Positions 31,100 through 39,689 of a stretch of DNA of 64,000 nt are shown piece after piece; positions within the stretch are counted from its first letter, which is position 1, and every line of letters begins with the position of its first letter. Both the position numbers and the translations under genes were made by a program. A model generated the notes under the pieces. The model was given only the letters and a program-made list of their open reading frames with translations. It ran no database searches and was not told where the DNA came from. The stretch is from Shewanella sp. OMA3-2 (GTDB lineage: Bacteria; Pseudomonadota; Gammaproteobacteria; Enterobacterales; Shewanellaceae): assembly GCF_021513195.1 (NCBI RefSeq), contig NZ_CP090974.1, positions 1,562,001 through 1,626,000 of the forward strand, read 5' to 3'.

Positions 31100-31801
31100 A
31101 TGTCTAACCAAATTACTCTACTCGATCATGCCAAACACGGTGATCTGAAAATCATTGCTAGCGATTTTTCTCATGTTGTAGATCAGCATATTGTACCAGT
31201 CACTTTACATGAGATTGCTAGAGCGGCAACTGAGTATCCAATCGTTTTTGTTAAGAACAATGATACCGGTGAGTTTCAATCTGTTGCCATGTTAGGTTTG
31301 AAGCCAGGTCAAAACTTAAGTGTTAAAGACGGTAAGTGGTTAGGTTTGTATATCCCCGCAGTGGTTCGTGACTATCCATTAGGCTTAATCTTAAACCCGG
31401 ATGTTAAGGATAAAGTCTGGATTGGGGTTCGTGAAGAAGCCAAAGATATCAGTAAAACCGATGGGCAAGCGTTATTTGAAGGTGAGCAAGAAACGCCATT
31501 TTTAGAGTCACGTAAAAAGGCACTAATTGCACATTATGAAGAGGATCAAGCTACACGTGGTATTTTAGGTTTCTTAGCAGAAAAAGAACTACTTGTAAGC
31601 CAAACTCTTACGGTTGATGTTGCCGGTGAAAAACGCAATATTAATGGTCTATATTTGATTGATGAACAGAAACTAAATCAACTTGCAGACGAAGACTTTT
31701 TAGAGCTTAAAAAGCGTGGGTTATTAGGCCCAATTTTTGGTCATCTAGGTTCGTTAAACCAAGTTAATCGTTTAGCACGTATGGAAGTATTAGGACGTTA
31801 A
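31100..31801 (+). CDS. sapC: SapC family protein
   Basis: A 233-aa protein of the SapC family (PF07277), named after a Campylobacter surface-layer locus. No signal peptide or membrane helix is visible, so it is probably cytoplasmic. AAGGAG precedes the ATG by 7 nt. In Shewanella, Xanthomonas and Caulobacter the family repeatedly accompanies TonB receptors and halogenase-like genes, as here. Its biochemical function is not known. The 188-bp gap from the halogenase-like gene could hold its own promoter. Confidence 0.85.
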   Translation: MSNQITLLDHAKHGDLKIIASDFSHVVDQHIVPVTLHEIARAATEYPIVFVKNNDTGEFQSVAMLGLKPGQNLSVKDGKWLGLYIPAVVRDYPLGLILNPDVKDKVWIGVREEAKDISKTDGQALFEGEQETPFLESRKKALIAHYEEDQATRGILGFLAEKELLVSQTLTVDVAGEKRNINGLYLIDEQKLNQLADEDFLELKKRGLLGPIFGHLGSLNQVNRLARMEVLGR

Positions 31802-31907
31802 ATTTTAATGTTGATCATAATATGGCGCAGATTAAGGCGCCATATTTAGTTTATACCTGTCTAAAACCCTGCAAGTAGACTTCAGTTAATACAATAAGCC
31901 TATTGAG

Positions 31908-32819
31908 CTAAGCGATAAACAGCATTACCGTTCCCGTTAAGATTATCCATATCGCAAAAAATAGCTTAAGTTTCATAACAGAAAAAAACAGTGCGACCCG
32001 TTTAGCTATCAACCCTCCGATTAATGCCCCCGGCCCTGCAAAAAGTAATACTTCAAAATTGGCTAATGAGTCTGGACTTAGGGTGATTGGCGTTGCCGAC
32101 CAAACGGTTACAGCGCTGACAACCACGCCTACCGCGATTGACAATTTGGTGCAGTACCCTCGAAGCATTAAGTAAATAACCGCTATTTCACCTACGCCAA
32201 CAGATAACCAAGCAGTAATAATACCGCCGATAAAGCCTATACCACACAAGATGGCACAGTCTAATAGAGGTTTGCCTCCAAATTGAGTTGTGACATCGCT
32301 GCTCGGTTTCTTTAGGCTATTCAAAATGATAATACTGCCTAAAATGATTGAGAAAAGGCTAAAGCTAGTATGTAAAGATGCCGGAGCATTGATGTGCATT
32401 ATTTTACTACACCATAGGCCAGCGATAGAGAATATTGAACAACAGGTGATCATGGTTATGAAGCCATGCCAGGTTTTATTATGATGATGTTGTTTTATAT
32501 AATGATGACACCAGGTTAGTGCGCCGGCTGTCATGCCAAAACATTGGACCAGAAATGAAGTAGATATGGCTTCTTCGGGACTAAATCCTAATGTAGAAAA
32601 TGCTGGAATAAATATAACTCCACCTCCAGCGCCAGTAGCACTAGCAAATACTGCACCGCATATGCCTAGCAAAACAAAAAAGCTATTATTGATTAATAAC
32701 TGTGCAATATTAGGAGTATACCAAGCCCATAATAACCAAAAGCTAAATAAGATAAATGCAGCAATCAAGCTGGGACGGGGCATTTTAGCAACCAAACGAT
32801 TTATTAGCATATAAAACAA
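31908..32819 (-). CDS. TauE/SafE-family membrane transporter
   Basis: A 303-aa integral membrane protein with about eight hydrophobic segments and the TauE family (formerly DUF81) pattern of two repeated halves (GAVFASATGAGGGVIFIPAF and GFIGGIITAWLSVGVGEIAV). Members export sulfite, sulfoacetate or other small anions; the substrate here cannot be told. It lies on the opposite strand inside the GlcNAc locus and has no NagR palindrome close to its start, so it may be unrelated to the pathway. Confidence 0.8.
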   Translation of the reverse strand: MFYMLINRLVAKMPRPSLIAAFILFSFWLLWAWYTPNIAQLLINNSFFVLLGICGAVFASATGAGGGVIFIPAFSTLGFSPEEAISTSFLVQCFGMTAGALTWCHHYIKQHHHNKTWHGFITMITCCSIFSIAGLWCSKIMHINAPASLHTSFSLFSIILGSIIILNSLKKPSSDVTTQFGGKPLLDCAILCGIGFIGGIITAWLSVGVGEIAVIYLMLRGYCTKLSIAVGVVVSAVTVWSATPITLSPDSLANFEVLLFAGPGALIGGLIAKRVALFFSVMKLKLFFAIWIILTGTVMLFIA

Positions 32820-33024
32820 ACTACTGCTCCAAGGAAAGAGGCTTAATCCTATCAGTGTGTTGATGACCTGTCATCGTACTATGTTAATAATTTGTAGTAT
32901 TTAAAATATGACAAAAATAATTTAACATGCTGATTAATATTAAGTTAATCGTTTTTTAATCTTGAGTTAATAAAAATATGTCAAAAAGATGTAGATCTTA
33001 CGCCATTTATTAGGTAAGTTAGTA

Positions 33025-33042
33025 AATGACAGCGTTGTCATT
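33025..33042. promoter_or_regulatory. NagR operator 2 (GH20 gene / leader RNA)
   Basis: AATGACAGCGTTGTCATT, a full match to the NagR palindrome. It overlaps the -35 element TTGTCA (33035-33040), which is followed after 17 bp by TGTTAT (33058-33063). A looser copy, TTGATAACGTTGTTATT (33048-33064), covers the -10. Confidence 0.85.
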
Positions 33043-33069
33043 GGTTGTTGATAACGTTGTTATTTAAGG

Positions 33070-33226
33070 TCAACATGAAGAGGAAGAGGTCTCCAATTCA
33101 TGGGTGATAATGATTACTCGGTCGGGCGAGGTATCATTATCCATTTTAATATACTTTTAGTCTCTCCCCAGAAACGAGTATAGGCTGGGTACATGTCTTA
33201 ACTGATTTATGTCCCAGCTTTTTTTT
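33070..33226 (+). ncRNA. Candidate NagR-controlled small RNA or attenuated leader
   Basis: A transcript from the promoter at 33035-33063 would run about 155 nt. It would contain a hairpin (GATAATGAT/ATCATTATC, extended by TACTCG/CGAGGTA) and end at a hairpin (GCTGGG/CCCAGC with inner CAT/ATG, 33184-33218) followed by eight T residues. A 27-codon ORF starting MGDNDYSVGRG lies inside. It may be a separate RNA or a 5' leader that attenuates the GH20 gene. No known RNA family is recognised. Confidence 0.4.
33184..33226 (+). terminator. Strong terminator upstream of the GH20 gene
   Basis: The stem GCTGGG/CCCAGC with additional inner pairs is followed by T8. It lies 178 bp upstream of the GH20 start and far from any upstream plus-strand gene. 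Confidence 0.75.
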
Positions 33227-33403
33227 CCTTAAATTTAACATTGAACATTTATCAAGCACTTATTTTACAAATTGGTGAGCTGAATCAAACCAGCAGGATA
33301 CTATTTTATAGGCTGTACCCTAAACTCAGTATTTTTTTGGTTATGATATCAACCGACACACTCAATAAGCCCTAATAAAAACAAAATTTATAACGAGGAC
33401 GCT

Positions 33404-36100
33404 ATGAAAACGACTTGGGCGCTCAGTGCCATAATGATGTCATTAAGTTTGACTGCATGCTCTCCATCACCATCGACAACTTCGATACCAACCTCTCCAA
33501 CAGCGGCTAGCTGGCAGCAGAACCATCTTGCAGAATTTGCAGATCAGCTTATCGTTAAATACCGTTTAGTCTCCAACTTACCGGAAGAAGCCTGTCTTGC
33601 AGATGCTAAAGCAGATGAGCGTTGTTTTATTGCCGAAATTGATTTCATAAGTGAAAAAGATATGTTGCAAGGTGGTTGGGCAATATATTTCAGTCAATTG
33701 CGTCCAATTCAAGCAGTGCTTAACGATGAGTTTCATATCGAGCGTGTTAAAGGTGATCTTCATCGTTTAACACCAACTGATAAATTTACTGGTTTTAAAG
33801 CTGGGCAGGTAAAAACTTTACGTTTTCGCGGCGAGTTATGGCAATTGTCAGAAACTGACGCTATGCCGAATTACTACATAGTGGCTAAAGACGCTAAAGG
33901 TATTGAGTTAGCGCCACAGATCATAACTAGCACGCAAGTTCAGGTCGATGCTGACACAGGCATGGAAGTTCGCCCGTATGTTGAAGCATTTGTTGATGCT
34001 AAAAGACAGTATCAGCGCAGCGACAAAGATAAATTGGTTTGGGCAAAACCCGCGGTGTTATTTGAACACAATAAAGCGGTATCAGTTGAACCGACATTAA
34101 CGGCTAATTCTTTATTGCCAACACCTCAAAAACAAACCCTGTTAGATAACGCTAAAGCGGTGTCTTTAGCTCAAGGGATCCAATTAAACACTCAAAGTTT
34201 AACTGATGCAAAATTGAATGCTGGTGACATTCAAGCGGCTTTAGCCCGTCTTGAACGTATCGGTGTGCCACAAACAGATAATGGTGTGCAAGTCTCATTT
34301 GCAGTGTTATCGCCAATTGAAAGCGTAAAAGTAGGCTCATACCAGTTAACGATTGCAGATACTGGCATTGTGATTAAAGCCGCCGATGCCAGTGGTTTTA
34401 GCTATGGTATAGCGTCAATAGCTTCCTTAATTAATGTGAATGATTTAACCATAAACGCTATGCAAATTGATGACAGCCCACGTTATCAATACCGTGGTAT
34501 GCATGTTGATGTATCGCGTAATTTCCACAGTAAACAGTTTTTGTTAGATTTGCTTGATCAAATGGCAGCCTACAAGCTGAACAAATTACATTTGCATATG
34601 GGTGATGACGAAGGTTGGCGTTTAGAGATTGATGGCCTACCAGAGTTGACCGATATTGGCAGTAAACGATGCCATGATGTCACCGAATCAAGCTGCATTT
34701 TACCTCAACTAGGCAGTGGGCCTTTTGCTGAATCAAAAGTAAACGGTTACTACACAAAAGCTGACTATATCGACATTATTCAATATGCTGAAGCGCGCCA
34801 AATACAGGTTATTCCATCAATGGACATGCCAGGCCATTCACGTGCTGCGATTAAATCAATGGATGCTCGATACCGTAATTTCATGGCCAAGGGGGATGAG
34901 CAAGCGGCAAAAGAGTTCGTGCTAACAGACCCTGACGATACAACCCAGTATTCGTCGGTACAGCACTATGACGACAACACGTTAAACGTTTGTATGGAAT
35001 CTACTTATCATTTTGTTGATAAGGTTATTACCGAAATAGCGGCTTTGCATAAGCAAGCGGGTCAGCCCTTAACCACTTATCATATTGGTGCAGATGAAAC
35101 TGCAGGTGCTTGGTTAGCGTCACCTATTTGTCATGATTTTATTGCCAATAACCAATACGGTGTAACAGATATAAAGTTAGTGGGTCCTTACTTTATTGAG
35201 CGCGTAGCGAATATGTTGGCTAAAAAAGATATTCAACCCGCTGGTTGGAGTGATGGAATGAGCCATACAAAGCCAGCTAATATGCCATCTAACTCACAAA
35301 GTCATGTGTGGGATGTGGTGTCTCATAAAGGTTATCAGCGCGCTCATCAGCAAGTCAATAACGGTTGGACAACGATTCTGTCTAACCCTGAAGTGCTTTA
35401 TTTTGATTTCCCTTATGAAGCAGACCCACAAGAACACGGTTACTATTGGGCGTCTAGAAGATTGAATAGCAAGCATATATTCAGTTTCATGCCAGGTAAT
35501 TTACCTGCCAATGCAGAACAGTGGTTAGATATTGAAGGTCACCCGTTTGAGGCTGATGATCGTCCTCAAGTTGATGAGAATGGTAAACAAACCAGTGGGC
35601 CTATTATGACAGGCAAGGCCTTTGATGGCATTCAAGGTCAGTTATGGAGCGAAACATTACGCAGTGATCAAACCGTTGAGTATATGATTTACCCGAGATT
35701 ACTAATGCTTGCAGAAAGAGCATGGAACAAACCTGAATGGGAAGTACCTTATCAGCATGCTGGCGCAGTATACAATCAAACTACACAGCATTTTAGTGTA
35801 CAAATGAGACAGCAACAAGCTGCTGAATGGCAAAAAATGGCTAATCATTTGGGTCACAAAGAGTTAGCCAAACTTGATAAAGCGGGTATTGAATATCGAG
35901 TTCCTACAGTAGGCGCCATTATCAATGATGAAGGCGTACTCACGGCAAATGTTGCTTTCCCTGGACTGCAAATTGAATTCAAAGAGCATGGTAAAGTGTG
36001 GCAGTCTTACCTTAGCCCTGTTGCGGTTAAAGGTCAGGTTGAAGTGCGCGCTATTACACCTGATGGCAAGCGAAAAGGACGTACATTAGTTGTAAACTAG
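33404..36100 (+). CDS. hex: Beta-N-acetylhexosaminidase, GH20, lipoprotein
   Basis: An 898-aa enzyme that releases GlcNAc from chitobiose and chitin oligomers. A lipoprotein signal ends at Cys19 (LTAC). An N-terminal carbohydrate-binding-like domain (to about 200) and a GH20b domain precede the catalytic barrel, which starts near residue 360 (YRGMHVDVSRNF). The catalytic pair is Asp564-Glu565 (HIGADE). The domain order resembles bacterial chitobiases. GAGGA precedes the ATG. The NagR operator about 360 bp upstream and the pathway genes downstream place it in GlcNAc production, probably at the periplasmic side of a membrane. Confidence 0.93.
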   Translation: MKTTWALSAIMMSLSLTACSPSPSTTSIPTSPTAASWQQNHLAEFADQLIVKYRLVSNLPEEACLADAKADERCFIAEIDFISEKDMLQGGWAIYFSQLRPIQAVLNDEFHIERVKGDLHRLTPTDKFTGFKAGQVKTLRFRGELWQLSETDAMPNYYIVAKDAKGIELAPQIITSTQVQVDADTGMEVRPYVEAFVDAKRQYQRSDKDKLVWAKPAVLFEHNKAVSVEPTLTANSLLPTPQKQTLLDNAKAVSLAQGIQLNTQSLTDAKLNAGDIQAALARLERIGVPQTDNGVQVSFAVLSPIESVKVGSYQLTIADTGIVIKAADASGFSYGIASIASLINVNDLTINAMQIDDSPRYQYRGMHVDVSRNFHSKQFLLDLLDQMAAYKLNKLHLHMGDDEGWRLEIDGLPELTDIGSKRCHDVTESSCILPQLGSGPFAESKVNGYYTKADYIDIIQYAEARQIQVIPSMDMPGHSRAAIKSMDARYRNFMAKGDEQAAKEFVLTDPDDTTQYSSVQHYDDNTLNVCMESTYHFVDKVITEIAALHKQAGQPLTTYHIGADETAGAWLASPICHDFIANNQYGVTDIKLVGPYFIERVANMLAKKDIQPAGWSDGMSHTKPANMPSNSQSHVWDVVSHKGYQRAHQQVNNGWTTILSNPEVLYFDFPYEADPQEHGYYWASRRLNSKHIFSFMPGNLPANAEQWLDIEGHPFEADDRPQVDENGKQTSGPIMTGKAFDGIQGQLWSETLRSDQTVEYMIYPRLLMLAERAWNKPEWEVPYQHAGAVYNQTTQHFSVQMRQQQAAEWQKMANHLGHKELAKLDKAGIEYRVPTVGAIINDEGVLTANVAFPGLQIEFKEHGKVWQSYLSPVAVKGQVEVRAITPDGKRKGRTLVVN

Positions 36101-36121
36101 TTGTGGCCTTGTTAACTCATG

Positions 36122-36153
36122 AAGTCGTCAATAACGACAGTTTTGACGACTTT
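36122..36153 (+). terminator. Terminator of the GH20 gene
   Basis: A 10-bp stem (AAGTCGTCAA / TTGACGACTT) followed by TTTG TTTT, 21 bp after the stop. Confidence 0.8.
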
Positions 36154-36261
36154 TTGTTTTATAATGTTAACTTTTTATATCATTATTATCATCCTATCCA
36201 CTTGTTTTTTAATGACTATATTTTAAATTTAATTTAGTAAAACATTTTTATTCAAAAAATA

Positions 36262-36279
36262 AATGACAACGCTGTCATT
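36262..36279. promoter_or_regulatory. NagR operator 3 (nagK operon)
   Basis: AATGACAACGCTGTCATT is a perfect 18-bp palindrome, 86 bp before the nagK ATG. It would control nagK-nagB-II-nagA-nagX. Confidence 0.9.
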
Positions 36280-36365
36280 TTAAGTGTAACATAGCCTTAA
36301 CTTATTAGTTGGCTCAAATACAATCAAAAAACAGTAGCCATAAACTCAATACCGAGAGGAAAGTC

Positions 36366-37271
36366 ATGGGTGAAAATCAGCTTAGTGATCCGCAGCTTTA
36401 TATCGGCATTGATGGCGGTGGCAGTAAATGTCGTGCCACTATTTATAGTCATAACCATCAATTGTTAGGTACTGGCGTTGCGGGAAGAGCTAATCCCTTA
36501 CATGGTTTAGAGCAAACTTTTAAATCGATCACTGAATCAACTCATCTTGCTCTGGCTGATGCAGGTCTCTCTACCGAGACTTGCAGTCAGCTTGTGGCGG
36601 GTTTAGGTTTGGCTGGCGTAAATGTTGGTCACTTTTATCAGCAGATTATTAATTGGCAACATCCGTTTAAAAGCATGTTTTTAACAACAGATCTTCATAC
36701 CGCTTGTATTGGTGCTCATAACGGTGAAGACGGTGCGGTGATCATTACTGGTACAGGATCATGCGGATATGCCCATGTAGGTCATCAGAGTATCAGTTTA
36801 GGTGGCCATGGTTTTGCCCTTGGTGATAAAGGCAGTGGTGCCTGGCTTGGTTTAAAAGCCGCTGAGCATGTATTACTCGCCCTTGATGGGTTTGCAGCCA
36901 ACACTCAACTAACACAAAAGTTACTGGCTCATTTCAATGTATCAGACGCTATCGGCTTGGTTGAAAATCTTGCTGGTAAGTCATCAAGTGTTTATGCCCA
37001 ATTAGCGAGGTTAGTGATAGAAAGTGCCCATGACGGTGATGACGTTGCTAAAACTATTGTTAAAGATGGCGCTTGTTATATCAGTGAGCTTGCTCGACGA
37101 CTTTTTAGCATTAATCCGAGCAGATTTTCAATGATTGGTGGACTAGCAGAACCCTTACTGCCTTGGATAGATGATGATGTTGCTAGTAAGGTTTCTCCTG
37201 CGCTTTCCTCGCCTGAATTTGGCGCGTGTTTATTTGCTCAAAAACAATTTAAAACCCAGTCGGTAGCTTAA
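36366..37271 (+). CDS. nagK: N-acetylglucosamine kinase
   Basis: Phosphorylates GlcNAc to GlcNAc-6-P with ATP. The 301-aa protein belongs to the BadF/BadG/BcrA/BcrD ATPase family, with the phosphate-1 motif GIDGGGSKCRA near the N-terminus and GTGSCGYA/GDKGSGAWLG further on. An in-frame TTG at 36309 adds 19 residues, but ATG 36366 has GAGGAAAG directly upstream and is chosen. In Shewanella this kinase replaces the phosphotransferase route of E. coli. It is the first gene of the operon under operator 3. Confidence 0.92.
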   Translation: MGENQLSDPQLYIGIDGGGSKCRATIYSHNHQLLGTGVAGRANPLHGLEQTFKSITESTHLALADAGLSTETCSQLVAGLGLAGVNVGHFYQQIINWQHPFKSMFLTTDLHTACIGAHNGEDGAVIITGTGSCGYAHVGHQSISLGGHGFALGDKGSGAWLGLKAAEHVLLALDGFAANTQLTQKLLAHFNVSDAIGLVENLAGKSSSVYAQLARLVIESAHDGDDVAKTIVKDGACYISELARRLFSINPSRFSMIGGLAEPLLPWIDDDVASKVSPALSSPEFGACLFAQKQFKTQSVA

Positions 37272-37374
37272 TAAAGTAGCGTCGATTTAATTGCCTAAAA
37301 ACATGTAATTGAATCAAGCTAGTTTAAAAATGAGTTACTGGTAATGACATCACAATTTTGTATGAAGGTTTACT

Positions 37375-38376
37375 ATGACAACTAATACCATAATGGAACA
37401 AGAAGCTCGCACTGCACCGCAAAAAATAGCTGAGCAACTAAAGGCGAATGAAAGCATTACAGAATTACTGGGTAAAAAGTTACGAGACTTTAAGCCGAAG
37501 TTTGTCATGATTGTTGGCCGAGGGTCGTCTGATCATGCTGGGGTGTTTGCTAAATACTTATTTGAAATAGAAGCGGGCATTCCAACATTTGCTGCAGCGC
37601 CTTCGGTTGCAAGCGTATATGGTAAAACATTACAGCTTGAAGGTGCTTTAGTGATTGTGATTTCACAATCTGGCCGCAGCCCTGACATTCTTGCTCAAGC
37701 AAGAATGGCTAAAAATGCTGGTGCTTACTGTGTTGCCTTAGTGAATGATGAAACAGCACCGATTAAAGATATTGTCGATGTAGTGGTGCCATTGCGCGCT
37801 GGCGAAGAGAAAGCGGTTGCAGCAACGAAAAGTTATTTAGCAACACTGTCTGCTATTTTACAAGTTGCCGCTAAATGGACCCAAAGTGAATCTTTAGCAC
37901 AAGCGGTTGACTCGCTACCACAGGCATTGCAGACAGCTGTTGATGCAGAGCCGCAGCTCACTGCTGAGTCATTAGATGGAGTGAAAAACCTTGTGGTATT
38001 AGGGCGTGGTTTAGGCTATGCCGTGTCCAAAGAAATCGCCTTGAAAATGAAAGAGGTCTGTTCAATCCATGCTGAAGCGTTTAGCAGTGCTGAATTTTTA
38101 CATGGCCCAGTCACCTTAGTTGAAAAAAAGCTGGCTATTGTAGATGTGTGTATTAATGATGAGTCTTACGCAAGCCATGTAGAGCAAATTGATAACGTTA
38201 AGCAACGTGGTGCAGATTTAGTTCATTTAAACCAAACTGCAGCGAATATTCATCCTCGTGTCGCACCTTTAGCATTATTACAACGTTTTTATATTGATGT
38301 TGCAGCGGTTGCCCTTGCTCGTGGTATTAATCCAGACCAACCTGCTGGGTTAAAGAAAGTGACACAAACACTGTAA
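37375..38376 (+). CDS. nagB-II: Glucosamine-6-phosphate deaminase, SIS-domain type
   Basis: Converts glucosamine-6-P to fructose-6-P and ammonia. The 333-aa protein consists of two SIS domains (VGRGSSDHAGVFAKYLFE and SQSGRSPDILAQ in the first; GRGLGYAVSKEIALK and SAEFLHGP in the second), like the isomerase half of GlmS but without the glutaminase domain. It is unrelated in fold to E. coli NagB; this replacement is typical of Shewanella. GAAGG precedes the ATG. Confidence 0.93.
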   Translation: MTTNTIMEQEARTAPQKIAEQLKANESITELLGKKLRDFKPKFVMIVGRGSSDHAGVFAKYLFEIEAGIPTFAAAPSVASVYGKTLQLEGALVIVISQSGRSPDILAQARMAKNAGAYCVALVNDETAPIKDIVDVVVPLRAGEEKAVAATKSYLATLSAILQVAAKWTQSESLAQAVDSLPQALQTAVDAEPQLTAESLDGVKNLVVLGRGLGYAVSKEIALKMKEVCSIHAEAFSSAEFLHGPVTLVEKKLAIVDVCINDESYASHVEQIDNVKQRGADLVHLNQTAANIHPRVAPLALLQRFYIDVAAVALARGINPDQPAGLKKVTQTL

Positions 38377-38411
38377 TACCTTCAATAAAACTAAAATAAA
38401 ATGAGAGCATT

Positions 38412-39635
38412 ATGAAACAAATTCTGATTGTTGAGCGATTATTCGATGGAGAACGTTTTCATCAAAATATGGCGGTGACTATCGAAGCTGGCTGTATTAC
38501 TTCAGTGACACAAGCTGACGCTATGGATGATATTGAACCTAATACTATCTCTAAGCTAGCGGGTACGCTAACGCCAGGATTTGTTGATGTTCAAGTTAAT
38601 GGCGGTGGCGGGGCACTGTTTAATGCTGAACCGAATGTTGAATGCATTGAAACTATTGGTCGTGCCCATGCAAGATTTGGCACGACGGGTTTTTTACCGA
38701 CCTTAATCACAGATGATGTTGAAGTGATGGCGAAAGCTGCCGATGCGGTAGCCCTAGCTATTAAGCAAAATAAAGCCAGGGTGTTGGGCGTTCACTTTGA
38801 AGGGCCGCATTTGAGCATCCCTAAAAAAGGTGTTCATCCACAGCAATATATTCGCAGTATCAGTGATGAGGAGCTGGCTATATTTAGCCGCCAAGATCTT
38901 GGCATTAAAGTGGTTACCTTAGCGCCTGAAAACGTTTCAGCCCAAGTAATTAAAAGCTTAGTTAACGCTGGCGTAAGAGTCTGTCTTGGCCATTCTAACG
39001 CCGATTATGACACGGTTGTTGCCGCGCTTAACGCTGGCGCTACTGGCTTTACTCATTTATTTAATGCTATGTCAGCTTTAGGTTCACGCGAGCCTGGTAT
39101 GGTTGGCGCGGCACTGGAAAGCCAAGATGCCTGGTGCGGTCTTATTGTCGATGGGCATCACGTACACAGCGCCGCAGCCAAAATAGCAATCAATGCTAAG
39201 CCGCGCGGTAAAATGATGTTAGTCACTGATGCTATGCCACCGGTTGGTATGAGTGAAGATGCGAGCTTTGAATTATTTGGTATAAAAGTGGTGCGTCAGG
39301 GGGACCGACTCAATGCAACAACCGGTGAGCTAGCGGGTTGTGTACTAGACATGGTTGGCGCAGTCAATAACACCGTTAGTATGCTGGGCTTATCTCATGG
39401 TGAAGCATTACGTATGGCATCGTTATATCCGGCCCAATTTCTGGGGTTACAAAATGACCTTGGTTTAGAGAGTTCCTCTGGTTTAGCAAATAATTCTAGC
39501 TTAGCAAAAAGTTCAGTTTCGCCTAATGGCTTAGGCTTGATTAAACCTGGATATAGAGCTGACTTGGTATTACTTAATCAAAAAAATCAGGTCAGTCGAA
39601 CTTATATTGGCGGCAAAATAGTTTTTGCCCAGTAA
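38412..39635 (+). CDS. nagA: N-acetylglucosamine-6-phosphate deacetylase
   Basis: Removes the acetyl group from GlcNAc-6-P. The 407-aa amidohydrolase has HFEGPHLS, CLGHSNADY, FTHLFNAM and TDAMPPVGM, which carry the metal ligands and catalytic Asp. Residues 351-368 and the following few form a Ser/Asn-rich insert before the conserved LGLIKPGYRADLVLL. The insert is encoded by three degenerate 18-bp repeats at 39462-39515. The order nagK-nagB-II-nagA follows the pathway in one operon. Confidence 0.95.
   Translation: MKQILIVERLFDGERFHQNMAVTIEAGCITSVTQADAMDDIEPNTISKLAGTLTPGFVDVQVNGGGGALFNAEPNVECIETIGRAHARFGTTGFLPTLITDDVEVMAKAADAVALAIKQNKARVLGVHFEGPHLSIPKKGVHPQQYIRSISDEELAIFSRQDLGIKVVTLAPENVSAQVIKSLVNAGVRVCLGHSNADYDTVVAALNAGATGFTHLFNAMSALGSREPGMVGAALESQDAWCGLIVDGHHVHSAAAKIAINAKPRGKMMLVTDAMPPVGMSEDASFELFGIKVVRQGDRLNATTGELAGCVLDMVGAVNNTVSMLGLSHGEALRMASLYPAQFLGLQNDLGLESSSGLANNSSLAKSSVSPNGLGLIKPGYRADLVLLNQKNQVSRTYIGGKIVFAQ
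39462..39515 (+). repeat. Degenerate 18-bp tandem repeat inside nagA
   Basis: Three in-frame 18-bp units starting at 39462, 39480 and 39498 encode GLESSS, GLANNS and SLAKSS. They add a loop to NagA that its family does not usually have. Confidence 0.6.
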
Positions 39636-39689
39636 TCGACTCATCCGTTCAGTTTTTGCTTCTCGATAACAATAACAATAGAGGCCTGT

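Larger units (their letters stand above)
32820..33403. promoter_or_regulatory. Long control region between the TauE gene and the GH20 gene
   Basis: This 584-bp gap contains, on the plus strand, a NagR operator (33025-33042), an overlapping promoter-like pair, a second degenerate operator-like site (33048-33064), a long hairpin (about 33101-33143) and a strong terminator (33184-33226). The remaining 177 bp before the GH20 start may hold a second promoter. Bases 32820-33024 are AT-rich with no clear feature. Confidence 0.55.

Noticed and set aside
31908..32819. TauE-family gene as part of the GlcNAc pathway
   Set aside because: It is on the other strand, has no NagR palindrome close to its start, and its family transports sulfur-containing or other small anions; position alone is not enough.
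36309..36365. 19-residue N-terminal extension of NagK from TTG
   Set aside because: No ribosome binding site and no family match, while ATG 36366 has GAGGAAAG.
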